From: Yanshouia hominis
GTDB taxonomy: Bacteria > Bacillota > Clostridia > Oscillospirales > Ruminococcaceae
Assembly (NCBI GenBank): GCA_014385025.1
Contig: JACRTB010000003.1
Span: forward strand, 226,105 to 290,104
Length of the DNA: 64,000 nt
Direction: 5' to 3'
The stretch's first letter is position 1. Every line of letters begins with the position of its first letter. Of this stretch, positions 25,090-33,998 are shown one piece after another. The position numbers and the translations under genes were made by a program. Under the pieces are notes generated by a model, which worked only from the letters and a program-made list of their open reading frames with translations, was not told the DNA's origin and did not search any database.

Positions 25090-26280
25090 ATGAAAGAGAT
25101 GTTCCTGCTCAAATATGGTGAGATCGCGCTCAAGGGGGCCAACCGGGCTTCCTTTGAGAGCGTTCTGATGAAGAATATCCGCCGCCGCCTTGCCGACCTC
25201 GGAGAGTTTACCGTTATGAAGTCCCAGTCGACCATTGCGGTGATTCCGCAAAACGGGGATCCCGATCTCGATGAGGCTTATGACCGTCTCTCGAAGGTCT
25301 TCGGCATCTCGGCCATGAGCCGCAGCGCCGTGGTGGAAAAGTCCTTTGAGTCGATCTGCGCGGGCCTGCCCTATCTCGACGGGGCGCTTGCCCGGGCCGG
25401 CACCTTTAAGGTGAGCGCCAAACGTTCGGACAAGACCTTTCCGCTCGGTTCCCCGGAGATTTCGGCCCGGATCGGCCATGAGCTTTTAAAGCGTCACCCG
25501 CACCTGAAGGTGGATGTGCACCATCCGGATGTCGAGGTCTGGGTTGAGGTGCGCGACCGCGCCGCTTACCTCCATGCGGGGCAGCAGCCCGGCGCGGGCG
25601 GGATTCCGGTCGGCACCGGCGGACGCGCCGCCCTTCTGCTTTCCGGCGGTATTGATTCCCCGGTCGCGGGCTATATGATGGCCAAGCGCGGGGTGCAGAT
25701 CATGGCGGTTCATTTTGCCAGCCCGCCCTATACCAGCGAACGGGCGCTGCTCAAGGTCAAGGAGCTCTGCCGCCGGATGACCGCCTATACCGGCCGGGTT
25801 AAGCTCGCGGTGGTCGGCTTTACCGAGATTCAGCAGGAAATCGGCCTGCACTGCCCGGAGGATTATTTCACCCTCATCATGCGCCGCTTTATGATGGAGA
25901 TTGCCTCGCGGATCGCCGCGGAAAACGAGTGCGGCGCGCTGGTCACCGGAGAGAGCCTCGGACAGGTCGCCAGCCAGACGATGAAGGCCCTTGCCTGCAC
26001 CGACGACGCCTCATCTCTGCCGGTGCTTCGTCCGGTCATCGGGATGGACAAGGAGGAAATCGTCGCCATTGCCCGCAGGATTGACACTTTTGAGACTTCG
26101 ATTCTTCCCTATGAAGATTGCTGCACCGTCTTTACGCCCCGCCATCCCAAGACCAAACCGAATCTCGAAGCGGTGATCAAGGCCGAAAGAAATCTCGACC
26201 GGGAGGCGCTGATTCAGAGGGCGCTCGAACAGGCGGAATATCTGCGCATTACCTATGACACCGATTTTGCGGAAGAATAA
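25090..26280 (+). CDS. thiI: tRNA 4-thiouridine synthase ThiI
   Basis: This 396-residue protein adenylates U8 of tRNA and inserts sulfur. It shows the N-terminal ferredoxin-like and THUMP regions (1-165), then the PP-loop LLLSGGIDSPVAGYM (about residue 180) and TGESLGQVASQT. It lacks a C-terminal rhodanese domain, as in most Firmicutes, which fits the adjacent dedicated cysteine desulfurase. GAAGGAG precedes the ATG. It also contains the DCCTVF segment typical of the short form. Confidence 0.93.
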   Translation: MKEMFLLKYGEIALKGANRASFESVLMKNIRRRLADLGEFTVMKSQSTIAVIPQNGDPDLDEAYDRLSKVFGISAMSRSAVVEKSFESICAGLPYLDGALARAGTFKVSAKRSDKTFPLGSPEISARIGHELLKRHPHLKVDVHHPDVEVWVEVRDRAAYLHAGQQPGAGGIPVGTGGRAALLLSGGIDSPVAGYMMAKRGVQIMAVHFASPPYTSERALLKVKELCRRMTAYTGRVKLAVVGFTEIQQEIGLHCPEDYFTLIMRRFMMEIASRIAAENECGALVTGESLGQVASQTMKALACTDDASSLPVLRPVIGMDKEEIVAIARRIDTFETSILPYEDCCTVFTPRHPKTKPNLEAVIKAERNLDREALIQRALEQAEYLRITYDTDFAEE

Positions 26281-26298
26281 GCCAAAAGGAGGAGCGCC

Positions 26299-27753
26299 AT
26301 GAACAGGCGGTCAAGCGCTGCGCGGCGCCGCGCGGCACGCGGCGCCAAGTGGGACCCCAGACAGGCGCGGCTGCTGATGGTCGGCGGCGGAGCACTGCTC
26401 TTCGTTCTGATTTCAGCCTTTGTCTGGATGCTTTCCGGCGGCCCGGAGCCAAAGGAACTTCCGGCGGGACCGGCGCCGTCCGCCGTATGGATGAGCGCTT
26501 CCTCGGAGGAATCCGTGCCTGAGGCGGCGGAAAGCCCCGAAGAGGAGCCGTCTTTCAGCGAAGAACCATCCTCCCGGCCGGAGGAGGATTCCCCGAGCGA
26601 GGAGGCTTCCTCTGAGGAAACGCCCGGCTCTTTGAGCGAAGCACCGTCCTCCCAGCCGGAGGATTCCCCGAGCGGGACGGCTTCCTCTGAGGAAACGCCC
26701 GGCGCTTCGAGCGAAGCGCCGTCCTCCCAGCCGGGGGATTCCCCGAGCGAGGCGGCTTCCTCTGAGGAAACGCCCGGCGCTTCGGATGAAGCACCGCTCC
26801 CGGCGCGGGAGGCCCCGGCGACCATTGATCTCAACGAACTGGAGCTGCCCGCGGAAGAAGAGCCGGACGAGCCGGCTGAGGAACCGGACGATGGGGAGGA
26901 TGCGATATCCTCCTCCGGGGCACAGTCGAACCCCAAGTCCCACCCTGATGCCGGGGACGAGGAACTTCTCGTCACCGTTGGCGGTGCGCGGCAGAGGATG
27001 AACGCCTATGATCTCATCTGCCGGGCTGTTCAGAACGAAACCAACGGTCTGCTCGCGCCCGAGGCGCTCAAGGCCCACGCGGTTGCGACCTATACCATGA
27101 TCCTCTACAACAACGAGCGCGGAATCGCTCCGGCGGTCATCCTGAAAACGCCGGTGTCGTCCGCAACCGAAAAAGCCGTTGCGGAAGTCATCGGGCAGGC
27201 GGTTTACTACAAGGGACAGTATGCCAATACCGTCTATCACTCGACCAGCAGCGGAAAAACCACCAGCTCGCAGTCGGTCTGGGGCGGAGCACTGCCCTAT
27301 CTTGTCCCGGTGGAAAGCCCTTATGATAAAAAGGCTCCCGGCTATAAGGGCGCCGCGGCGGTCAGCCGCAAAAATTTTGCCAAGCGGGTGGAGACGGTTT
27401 ACGGCATTGAGCTGGACGGCGATCCTTCCGAATGGATTACCGCCGAACGCGACGCGCCGGGCGGATATGTCGGCACCGTCGAAATCGGCGGCTATACCCG
27501 TTCTCAGGGCGGGAGCTTCGGTACCGGGACCATCACCGGGCGCAGCGTGCGGGAGCAGCTCCTTTCGTTCGGAATCCGTTCGCACTGCTTTGAGGTGCGG
27601 TACGACGAGGAAGGGGACCGCTTCCTGTTTACAACCTACGGCTATGGACATGGCGTGGGAATGAGCCAGTACGGAGCACATTATATGGCGCTTGACGGAT
27701 ACGATTACCTTGAGATTCTGGAGCATTACTACACCGGCGTCACAGTGGAATGA
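26299..27753 (+). CDS. SpoIID-domain protein with repetitive acidic linker
   Basis: This 484-residue membrane-anchored protein has one N-terminal span (about 25-45), a long Ser/Glu/Pro linker (50-225) and a SpoIID/LytB domain (about 235-484: AYDLICRAVQNE, AHAVATYTMILYNN, YHSTSSGKT, TTYGYGHGVGMSQYGA). SpoIID domains are lytic transglycosylases acting on denuded peptidoglycan strands in engulfment or spore-wall work. The linker contains a 25-residue repeat. It is not the canonical SpoIID, which sits beside spoIIIAH-type genes; here it lies between thiI and ruvX. Confidence 0.85.
   Translation: MNRRSSAARRRAARGAKWDPRQARLLMVGGGALLFVLISAFVWMLSGGPEPKELPAGPAPSAVWMSASSEESVPEAAESPEEEPSFSEEPSSRPEEDSPSEEASSEETPGSLSEAPSSQPEDSPSGTASSEETPGASSEAPSSQPGDSPSEAASSEETPGASDEAPLPAREAPATIDLNELELPAEEEPDEPAEEPDDGEDAISSSGAQSNPKSHPDAGDEELLVTVGGARQRMNAYDLICRAVQNETNGLLAPEALKAHAVATYTMILYNNERGIAPAVILKTPVSSATEKAVAEVIGQAVYYKGQYANTVYHSTSSGKTTSSQSVWGGALPYLVPVESPYDKKAPGYKGAAAVSRKNFAKRVETVYGIELDGDPSEWITAERDAPGGYVGTVEIGGYTRSQGGSFGTGTITGRSVREQLLSFGIRSHCFEVRYDEEGDRFLFTTYGYGHGVGMSQYGAHYMALDGYDYLEILEHYYTGVTVE
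26605..26803. repeat. 75-bp in-frame repeat in the SpoIID-protein linker
   Basis: Units start at 26605, 26680 and 26755, each 75 bases (25 residues, ASSEETPG then SEAPSSQP and DSPS). Two are complete and one partial. Because the period is a multiple of 3, copy number can change without breaking the frame. Confidence 0.85.
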
Positions 27754-27763
27754 GGAGGCTGCC

Positions 27764-28189
27764 ATGAAAATTCTTGCGGTTGATTACGGGGATGCCCGCA
27801 CCGGACTTGCCGCCTGTGACAAGGATGAGATGATTGCGTCACCGGTCGGCGTCATCAAGGAATATAACCGGGAAAAGCTGCTGGATGCGGTGGCCGCGTG
27901 TGCCGCCGAGCAAAGGGTGCAGCGCATCGTGGTGGGCAATCCCCTGAATATGAACGGCACGGCCGGAGAGCGCAGCGGTTTGGCCGCGGAGTTTGCCGGC
28001 CGCCTTGAGGAACGGTCCGGGATTCCGGTTGTGCTTTGGGATGAGCGGAGCACCACTGTTTCGGCAATCGGAATTCTGAACGCGACCGACGTGCGCGGAA
28101 AAAAACGCAAGGCCGTCGTGGATGCGGTAGCCGCGGTGCTGATCCTTGAGGGTTACCTTGCCTACCGAAAAAATCATCCGGAGGACTAA
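27764..28189 (+). CDS. ruvX: Holliday junction resolvase-like RuvX/YqgF
   Basis: This 141-residue RNase H-fold protein carries ILAVDYGDARTGLA, VVGNPLNMNGTAGERS and LWDERSTTVSA, and ends DAVAAVLILEGYL, with the acidic residues of the family active site (D7, E or D in WDERS, D near 122). The family functions in 16S rRNA 5' end maturation or Holliday junction processing. The ATG at 27764 follows GAGGAGG. Confidence 0.92.
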   Translation: MKILAVDYGDARTGLAACDKDEMIASPVGVIKEYNREKLLDAVAACAAEQRVQRIVVGNPLNMNGTAGERSGLAAEFAGRLEERSGIPVVLWDERSTTVSAIGILNATDVRGKKRKAVVDAVAAVLILEGYLAYRKNHPED

Positions 28190-28351
28190 AATCCGCCGCC
28201 GGAGCTGCCGTTTCCCGATTTGGTGGAATGATTCAAATACAAAAGCGAAAAGAATAGCCGCCGGGATCAAATGAACAGGTCCAGAAAAAACGGACAATAG
28301 ACAAAAAGCCCCCTGATGTAGGAAAATGGAACTGCATCAGGGGGTGTTGTT

Positions 28352-28654
28352 ATGTCCGAAAAAAAGGAAAGGTTCACTATAGTGGAGAGATGAAAGAACA
28401 GGTTCGAAAAGAGATCGGGGCGGGAAAAAGCCAGTGTGAAGTAAGCCGTAAATACGGGATCAGCCGTTATGCAATTCAGGGTTGGTGCGGACTTCGACCT
28501 GAAACAAAGCTGTGGCAAATTGTACTTTTGCCTAAGGGCAGGCCCCGGAAAATACGAACGCTCGAAGCTCGAAGATTACCAGAAGGAAAACAAACGGTTG
28601 AAGATGGAAAATCAATTGCCGCGGGATTTTCTCTCGCTCACAGAAAGGATGTGA
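28352..28654 (+). pseudogene. IS3-family OrfA, frameshifted
   Basis: MSEKKERFTIVER begins at 28352 and stops; the HTH part (EIGAGKSQCEVSRKYGISR) continues in a second frame from 28390. The leucine-zipper-like end (LEDYQKENKRLKMEN, then RDFLSLTERM) lies in a third frame ending at 28654. At least two frameshifts have therefore broken OrfA, which would normally supply target binding and the N-terminal part of the OrfAB transposase. Confidence 0.75.
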
Positions 28655-29497
28655 AGCCGAAGTTCAAATACCAAGTCATCTGTCGTCATCAAGCAGAGTA
28701 TCCCGTATCTGCTATGTGCCGGTTCTTTGGTGTATCCGGAAGCAGTTACCACGATTATATAAAACGTCTGGGACAGGCTCATAAGGACGCCGCTCTGGCC
28801 GAAAAACTTCGTGTACAGCAGGCACACTGCTGGCTACCGCCGGATGCACCTTTGGCTGGAAAGCCAGAGGATCCACCACAATCCAAAAACTGTACTTAGA
28901 ATCATGAAAAAGTATGGTATTCTGTCTGAGATCCGCAGAAAACGGAAATGGCGGAACATGGGACAGCAGATGTGCAAGTATGAGAATCTGCTGAACCGCC
29001 AGTTCCAGGCAGACTGTCCCAACACAAAATGGGCAGCAGACATCTCTTATATCCAGACGGCGGAAGGCGCCCTGTATCTTTCTATGATCCGGGACCTATA
29101 CGACAACAGCATCGTTGCTTATAAGACGGCTGCTCAGCAGACTGTAAATCTGGTACTGGACGCCATTCGGTCAGCCATGAAGAATGTGAAAAAGAGGATC
29201 GCTGCGGAGCTGCAGCTCCACAGCGACCAAGGATTTCAGTACACCTCTCAAGCATACTTCGACCTGACTCAAGAATATGGCATTACCCCCTCCATGTCAA
29301 GACGGGGAAATCCGTATGACAACGCTCTGGCTGAAAATTTCTTCTCAACTCTGAAAACAGAGTGCATTTACAGACATAAACCCGGTTCTTTTCGCGAGGC
29401 GGATGAGATGATCGATGCTGATATCTATTTTTATAATCATGAGCGCATCCGGACAAAAACAGGAGTGGCGCCGCTGACGCTGCGCCACTCCGCTTAA
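28652..29497 (+). pseudogene. IS3-family OrfB (rve integrase), frameshifted
   Basis: The N-terminal part (KPKFKYQVICRHQAEYPVSA, SGSSYHDYIKRLGQ) is in one frame until about 28825, then the sequence shifts to TAGYRRMHLWLESQR and the rve catalytic core: WAADISYIQT (first D), HSDQGFQYTS (second D) and YDNALAENFFSTLKTE (E). The DDE residues are intact in the 3' portion, but the split makes a full transposase unlikely without frameshifting. Confidence 0.8.
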
Positions 29498-29558
29498 AAC
29501 TGAATATTTTCCTGCTCAGGTGCTTTTTTCCACTGTCCGCACAATCTGGGGCGGTTCA

Positions 29559-29626
29559 GCATCAGTGAGCAGGGTGGCTTTTCGCATCAAAACGAAAGAG
29601 CCTTGTGTGAAAAATGCCTGGCCAAA
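29559..29626 (+). pseudogene. Possible 3' remnant of a gene cut by the IS
   Basis: Directly after the IS right end, one frame reads SISEQGGFSHQNERALCEKC and a stop (ending about 29626). CEKC resembles the closing half of a zinc-binding site. No start or family could be assigned; it may be the tail of a gene truncated by insertion, or chance. Confidence 0.25.
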
Positions 29627-29825
29627 TAAAAAAATCTATCGCAAGTTGTCGAAAATCTGTGACGGATGCTAGAGAAATTGGCGCGCGGCAAAACGGAAGG
29701 GCCCTTGGCATTTTTCTGCTTGACTATAAGCTGATTTTTATTTTACAACACTTGTTCCAATTTGTCTACTTTATATAACACAGACGCGTGATGGGATGGT
29801 GTTTGAAGCAAGGTGGTGATTTTTC

Positions 29826-30164
29826 TTGGTGCCCCTCATCCCGCAGACCGGTGATGCAGAGAAAGCAGAACTTTTGGAGGAGATGACGCGCCTTTCCGGA
29901 TGCGAATTTCTTTCCGACCTGCCGAGGAGTCCATTGCGGGTGCATAATGCGTTAAAACGCATTCGGGCGGAACATTTTTCTCTTGCCGCTTGGCGGGAGG
30001 CCGCGTTGTACATCGCGGGGCTCGACCTCGGATTTCAAACTCCAGAGGAGGCGCGCAGGGCATTGCTTGAGGCCACCGGACGCAGCGCAGAGCGCGAACG
30101 AAATTTCGCCTTTCATGATCATCGCCACGACAAAATTCGATTAGAACAGGAGCTTAAACGATGA
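29826..30164 (+). CDS. Hypothetical 112-residue protein before bactofilin
   Basis: The protein starts at a TTG (or GTG next to it) behind AAGGTGG and overlaps the bactofilin start by ATGA, which supports real translation. It is mostly helical and charged, with no signal peptide or membrane span; a His-rich patch (FHDHRHDK) lies near the C-terminus. I do not recognise a family. By position it may assist or regulate the bactofilin polymer. A possible promoter (TTGTTC-16-TATAAC) lies near 29750-29780. Confidence 0.6.
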   Translation: MVPLIPQTGDAEKAELLEEMTRLSGCEFLSDLPRSPLRVHNALKRIRAEHFSLAAWREAALYIAGLDLGFQTPEEARRALLEATGRSAERERNFAFHDHRHDKIRLEQELKR

Positions 30165-30817
30165 AAAGCAGTAAGAACTTGGGACAGGTCGCAAACAAAA
30201 TGTTTCGTGCGCTTGAGCATCTGCCTGATGCCAAGGAGAATACACCCGGCTCGGGAAAACAACAGGCGCCCTCGGCGGGAATCGCGAGAGCAGCGGGGCC
30301 CCAGCTTCTGCAGCGCCCCACGGTTTCAATTATAGCTGAAGATCTCCTCATTGAAGGGAAAATCAGGGCAAAAGGGGATATCGAACTTCGTGGGGAGCTG
30401 CAGGGCGACCTGAATACCGACGGTAACATTCTGGTCAGCGGCAAGGTGGCCGGGGATCTGCAGGGGCGCGGCGTCCAGATCCTGCGCGGGGAGGTAAAAG
30501 GGAATATTACGGCGCATGAGGGCGTTACGGTGGATCAGGGCTCACTGGTGATCGGGGATATCAGCGCGGAAAGCATTCAGGCCGCGGGCCGCCTCAAGGG
30601 AAATCTGAAGGTCAAGGGAAAAACGGTACTGGCCGACGGTGCTTTCCTTCTTGGAAATGTTGAGACATGCTTCCTTTCTCTGGAGGAAGGAGCGATCATT
30701 ACCGGCAGCATTCAAATGGAGGACGGCAAGGCGGACGAGCTTTTTTCCAAAGACGGCGCACGGAAAAAGCCGGAGGCAAAGAATGCGCAGGACGGCAGGC
30801 AGCCGGCGGTGCAGTAA
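30161..30817 (+). CDS. Bactofilin (polymer-forming cytoskeletal protein)
   Basis: This 218-residue protein has a central right-handed beta-helix (about residues 55-190) with regularly spaced hydrophobics: LIEGKIRAKGDIELRGELQG, NILVSGKVAGDLQ, VKGNITAHEGV. The polar N- and C-terminal tails are usual for bactofilins, which form membrane-associated filaments that guide cell-wall machinery. It is coupled to the small upstream ORF and faces a convergent Amidase_6-like gene across a shared terminator. Confidence 0.88.
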   Translation: MKSSKNLGQVANKMFRALEHLPDAKENTPGSGKQQAPSAGIARAAGPQLLQRPTVSIIAEDLLIEGKIRAKGDIELRGELQGDLNTDGNILVSGKVAGDLQGRGVQILRGEVKGNITAHEGVTVDQGSLVIGDISAESIQAAGRLKGNLKVKGKTVLADGAFLLGNVETCFLSLEEGAIITGSIQMEDGKADELFSKDGARKKPEAKNAQDGRQPAVQ

Positions 30818-30845
30818 TCACTTGAAAAATGAATGATACATCAAA

Positions 30846-30884
30846 GAGGCGCCCGCTTGTTTTTCAACAGACGGGCGCCTTTTT
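30846..30884. terminator. Bidirectional terminator after bactofilin
   Basis: AGGCGCCCG pairs with CGGGCGCCT around a loop with TTG/CAA; six T residues follow on the plus strand. It adjoins the stop of the minus-strand gene that ends at 30885. Confidence 0.85.
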
Positions 30885-32339
30885 TCAGTTGAAGCCAAGC
30901 ACGCGGATAGCGCGCAGATTGGTGGCGAGCAGCGCGCTGGCCGGATAGTCGATCCGGTCGGTGGTGTTGGTGTTAATCAGCAGGTCGATGGGGGAGCCGT
31001 CCGGTCCGGAAATTGTCTCGGCGATCAGGACCGATTGATACCAGCTGTCGAGCAGTCCCAGCTGCAGCACATCGCCCGGGCGGACAGAGAAAACATTGCC
31101 GTCGGTCAGAGTGACGGGACCTCCCTTTTCGTTGGAGCGGGCATAGAGATAAAATGCGTCCACGTCGGTCCAGGAGGCCGAGCGGCCGATCATCATCTGG
31201 GAGGTGTTGACGGTGTCGCCGCACCATTTCCATTGCTGGCCGCCGGTGCAGTCCATCGGGATGCCGCCCGCATAGAGGCATTGAGAGACGTAGTTGGTGC
31301 CGTTCTGGCCGTAAATCTGCCACGCGTTGTTGCGCAGCGTTTTCATTCCATCAACCCAAAGGTAGGAATAGCCTACCGCAGTATCGCGGTCGTATTCGTG
31401 CTTCCAGGTATACTGGTTGGCCGGCAGGCGCGCGTCAACCCGCGCGGTTCCCTGCTGTTCCTGACGGCTTTGCTCGTCCCGCTCGGCGGCGGAGAGCATC
31501 TTGTCATAGAGGTCATAGAAGATTGCGTTGACCCGGTCGTGATCGGTCAGGACCGAGGCGCCGCGCGCCGCGAGATATTTCGCCCAGATCTGCTGGGTAA
31601 AATCCTCATCCTGTTCATGGGAGCCGATGTACCAAGCTCCCGCGGCGTCGCGTACCAGCACAAACCGGTGCTGTACTCCGCTGGTGTTCGAATCCACGCC
31701 GTCATCAAGAAATGTAAAGTGGACCTCGCTGTCCTCAACCAGATCAACCGTCACGCAGTCGGAGGATTTTTCCTCAAATGCGGTGATCCTGATGCCGTAC
31801 CGGTAGCGGTCGAGACGCAGATCGTTCTCCCGCACCGCGCGGACGCCGCAGAGCATTTGCAGCGAGAGCTGGTTGAGAATGCTGTTTTCATATTCCTCGT
31901 CGGTGCGGGGAGAAAAGAGGTCCAGCAGGTCCTCTGCCTTCAGGGTGGAAAGAGAGCGGTAGCTGCGGTCAAAGTAGCGGTAAATCAGCTCAAGGTGCTC
32001 GTCGGCCAGCGCGTTGATCAGGTCGCTGTCCCGCAGAACGGCAAACTCCCCGATCACCTCCCGGCCGGAGGGCGGCGCGGAAGAGGAAGGTTCGCCCGCG
32101 GAGGATTCCCCGGGTGCGCTTTCCGGCGGGAGGGAGGACTCTTCCAGCGGACCGGCCGGTTCGACAACCACCGGCGGAACCTCCGGTTCCCGCGATTCCG
32201 CAAGAGAGGAAGGCGGGGGACCCTGTACGGGCTGACTCAGCACACCGCCGGAATAGAGAAGCAGTCCGGCGAGTGCGGCGACCCCGATCCCTGCCAAAAA
32301 TCCCATCCAAAAAGTTTTTTTACGATTAGTCTCATCCAT
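30885..32339 (-). CDS. Membrane-anchored Amidase_6-like protein, catalytic Cys absent
   Basis: This protein of about 484 residues has an N-terminal span (about 8-32), a Ser/Glu/Pro-rich linker (40-95), an NTF2-like region (100-250) and a C-terminal putative amidase domain. That domain has YDRDTAVGYSYLWV and TNYVSQCLYAGGIPMD. Family members usually read DCTNF at the active site; here the equivalent is NGTNY (residues 346-350), so both Asp and Cys are replaced. It may bind rather than cleave peptidoglycan. The start at 32339 gives an 11-base spacing from GAGGAG; an ATG at 32348 is too close. Confidence 0.75.
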   Translation of the reverse strand: MDETNRKKTFWMGFLAGIGVAALAGLLLYSGGVLSQPVQGPPPSSLAESREPEVPPVVVEPAGPLEESSLPPESAPGESSAGEPSSSAPPSGREVIGEFAVLRDSDLINALADEHLELIYRYFDRSYRSLSTLKAEDLLDLFSPRTDEEYENSILNQLSLQMLCGVRAVRENDLRLDRYRYGIRITAFEEKSSDCVTVDLVEDSEVHFTFLDDGVDSNTSGVQHRFVLVRDAAGAWYIGSHEQDEDFTQQIWAKYLAARGASVLTDHDRVNAIFYDLYDKMLSAAERDEQSRQEQQGTARVDARLPANQYTWKHEYDRDTAVGYSYLWVDGMKTLRNNAWQIYGQNGTNYVSQCLYAGGIPMDCTGGQQWKWCGDTVNTSQMMIGRSASWTDVDAFYLYARSNEKGGPVTLTDGNVFSVRPGDVLQLGLLDSWYQSVLIAETISGPDGSPIDLLINTNTTDRIDYPASALLATNLRAIRVLGFN

Positions 32340-32351
32340 CGATCCCATCAC

Positions 32352-32905
32352 TCCTCACGCCGGGCCGGCCCGGATGGACAGGCCGCATGTGCCGCCGTCG
32401 GCGACGCGGTGCTTTACGGCAAACGGTCCCCGACGCGGTGCGCAGAGGACTATGATCTTAGCCATTATATCATATCGTGTCGAAAAATTGTGAATTTTTT
32501 GCGTTGTTTCGAAGAATCTGTCAAAAAACATGGAAAAGGGGGCCCGGCGCGGATGGGGACGGCTTTGCAAAAAGACGGCAGGCCTGACCGAGAGAATGCA
32601 AATGGGAAAAGGCGGCACGCACCGCCTGCGTTCCCTTTTATCAAATATGTCCGTCGTGCGATTCACCCTCCGACCGTAATATGTGCATCGTGAGGGCGGA
32701 ACGAAAAGGTAAAGCGGCTGTTTCGATCAGCGGTTCGGCAACGGTTTATCGTCGGCATGGCTCCCGGACCGGCGCGGCCACCGAACCGGCATGGTGCATA
32801 CAGGGGGCTTTTCGCGATATGCGTACGGGCCATCACCCGACAGTTTCGCTGATTCTTGATTGCTTCGACACCGGCCTAAAACGGACCGGGGCGGTACATT
32901 CGTCC
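32352..32905. other. Gene-free interval
   Basis: A TATAAT -10 for the minus-strand gene lies at 32464-32469 (minus strand). Frames on both strands lack ribosome sites and family resemblance. CGGTTCGG near 32730 can pair with CCGAACCG about 40 bases on. Nothing else was recognised. Confidence 0.4.
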
Positions 32906-32947
32906 AAAAGGCGCCGGCATCCGTTTTTACGGGCGCCGGCGCCTTTG
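32906..32947 (-). terminator. Terminator of the sugar-acid catabolic operon
   Basis: On the minus strand AAAGGCGCCGGC pairs with GCCGGCGCCTTTT around a 16-base loop, about 45 bases after the last stop codon. Confidence 0.7.
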
Positions 32948-32990
32948 CAGGAAAAAGAAGGAGGAAGAGAAATGTAAAAAATTTGAAAAG

Positions 32991-33998
32991 TCAGATTATT
33001 TCCGGCAGCACATACTCATGTGAAGCCATATAGTTTTCCACCGAAGCGAGAGAGGGCATGGCGTCCGAGCAGCTGTGTCCGGAAATAGTGATGGAGGAGG
33101 CAGCCGCGGCATACTGCAGCGCGGTGGACATGTCCCTGCCTTTGAGCAGCGCATAGGTGAAGGCCGAGGAATAGGAATCTCCTGCGCCGAAGGTCTTGAG
33201 CACCTTGGCGGGGTAGATTCCGCCCACGCAGCGGCCGTCCCTCGTGTAGACAAAGGACCCATTTTTGCCCTGCTTAATGGAAACAACCTTGACGCCCGCA
33301 TCGAGCAGCCACTGCGCGCTCTGGGCGTCGCTGCGGTTTTCGGGGTGATAGACTCTTTCCATCATATCAAACTCCTCGCGTGTGCCCAGCACCATGTCCG
33401 CCTGGCGGGCGGCAAGGGTAAAATAAACGCTTGCCTCTTCCGGGCTGTTCCAAGTGCCTTCGCGGTAGTCAAGATCAAAGGAGACCCGCACTCCGTTGCG
33501 GCGGGCATATTCGATGGCGAGGAATACCGCTTCGCGCGCGGGCGAGTGGGAAAGCGAGGTGCCCGACACGAGCAGAAGCCTGTGCGAGGCAATATAGTCT
33601 TCGTCAAGCTGGGCGCAGTCGATGTGCAGGTCGGCGCAGTCACTGCGATACATAAAGCAGCTGCATCCGTCCGGGCGGATTTCCCCCATCGTCACACCCG
33701 ACCTGATCCCCGGTGCCGCGACGGCGATATGTGAAACGTCCACGCCGTTTTCGCCAAGATGGCGGGTAATGAACCGGCCGAACTGGTCATCCGACACCTT
33801 GCCGACATAGCCGACCCTCAGTCCAAGCCGCGCCATGGCGATGGCGGTGTTTGCGGGGGAGCCGCCAACGTACTTTGAAAAGGTGACGGCATCCTCCATC
33901 GGCCCGATCTCATTGGCGTAGAGGTCGATGGTGGCGCGTCCGAATGCGGCCACATCATTGGGCTTGGCATTGTCAAAATCGAGATACACTGCCATCAT
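32991..33998 (-). CDS. PfkB-family carbohydrate kinase (IolC-like)
   Basis: This 335-residue ribokinase-fold enzyme phosphorylates a sugar or sugar acid. It has the substrate-side motif YVGGSPANTAIAMARLG, a beta-clasp region around GVTMGEIRPDG, and the C-terminal catalytic KTFGAGDSYSSAFTYALL (the GAGD aspartate). It most resembles 5-dehydro-2-deoxygluconokinase (IolC). The ATG overlaps the aldolase stop by ATGA, so kinase product and aldolase substrate probably match, as for IolC/IolJ. No other inositol genes are present, so the natural substrate is open. Confidence 0.85.
   Translation of the reverse strand: MMAVYLDFDNAKPNDVAAFGRATIDLYANEIGPMEDAVTFSKYVGGSPANTAIAMARLGLRVGYVGKVSDDQFGRFITRHLGENGVDVSHIAVAAPGIRSGVTMGEIRPDGCSCFMYRSDCADLHIDCAQLDEDYIASHRLLLVSGTSLSHSPAREAVFLAIEYARRNGVRVSFDLDYREGTWNSPEEASVYFTLAARQADMVLGTREEFDMMERVYHPENRSDAQSAQWLLDAGVKVVSIKQGKNGSFVYTRDGRCVGGIYPAKVLKTFGAGDSYSSAFTYALLKGRDMSTALQYAAAASSITISGHSCSDAMPSLASVENYMASHEYVLPEII

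Larger units (their letters stand above)
28272..29558 (+). mobile_element. IS3-family insertion sequence, 1287 bp, degenerate
   Basis: Imperfect terminal inverted repeats of about 45 bases begin TGAAC at 28272 and end GTTCA at 29558; shared blocks include CCAGA, CGGACA and AAAAGC. Inside are OrfA and OrfB remnants in three frames. A hairpin CCCCCTGATG/CATCAGGGGG near the left end is a common read-through block. No matching target-site duplication is visible at the two ends. Confidence 0.85.

Noticed and set aside
26413..27765. 450-codon minus-strand frame opposite the SpoIID-domain gene
   Set aside because: Arg/Gly-rich reading of the repetitive linker in antisense; no recognisable domain.
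31035..32693. 552-codon plus-strand frame opposite the Amidase_6-like gene
   Set aside because: Antisense shadow. The minus-strand gene has a signal anchor, domain motifs and a ribosome site; this frame has none.
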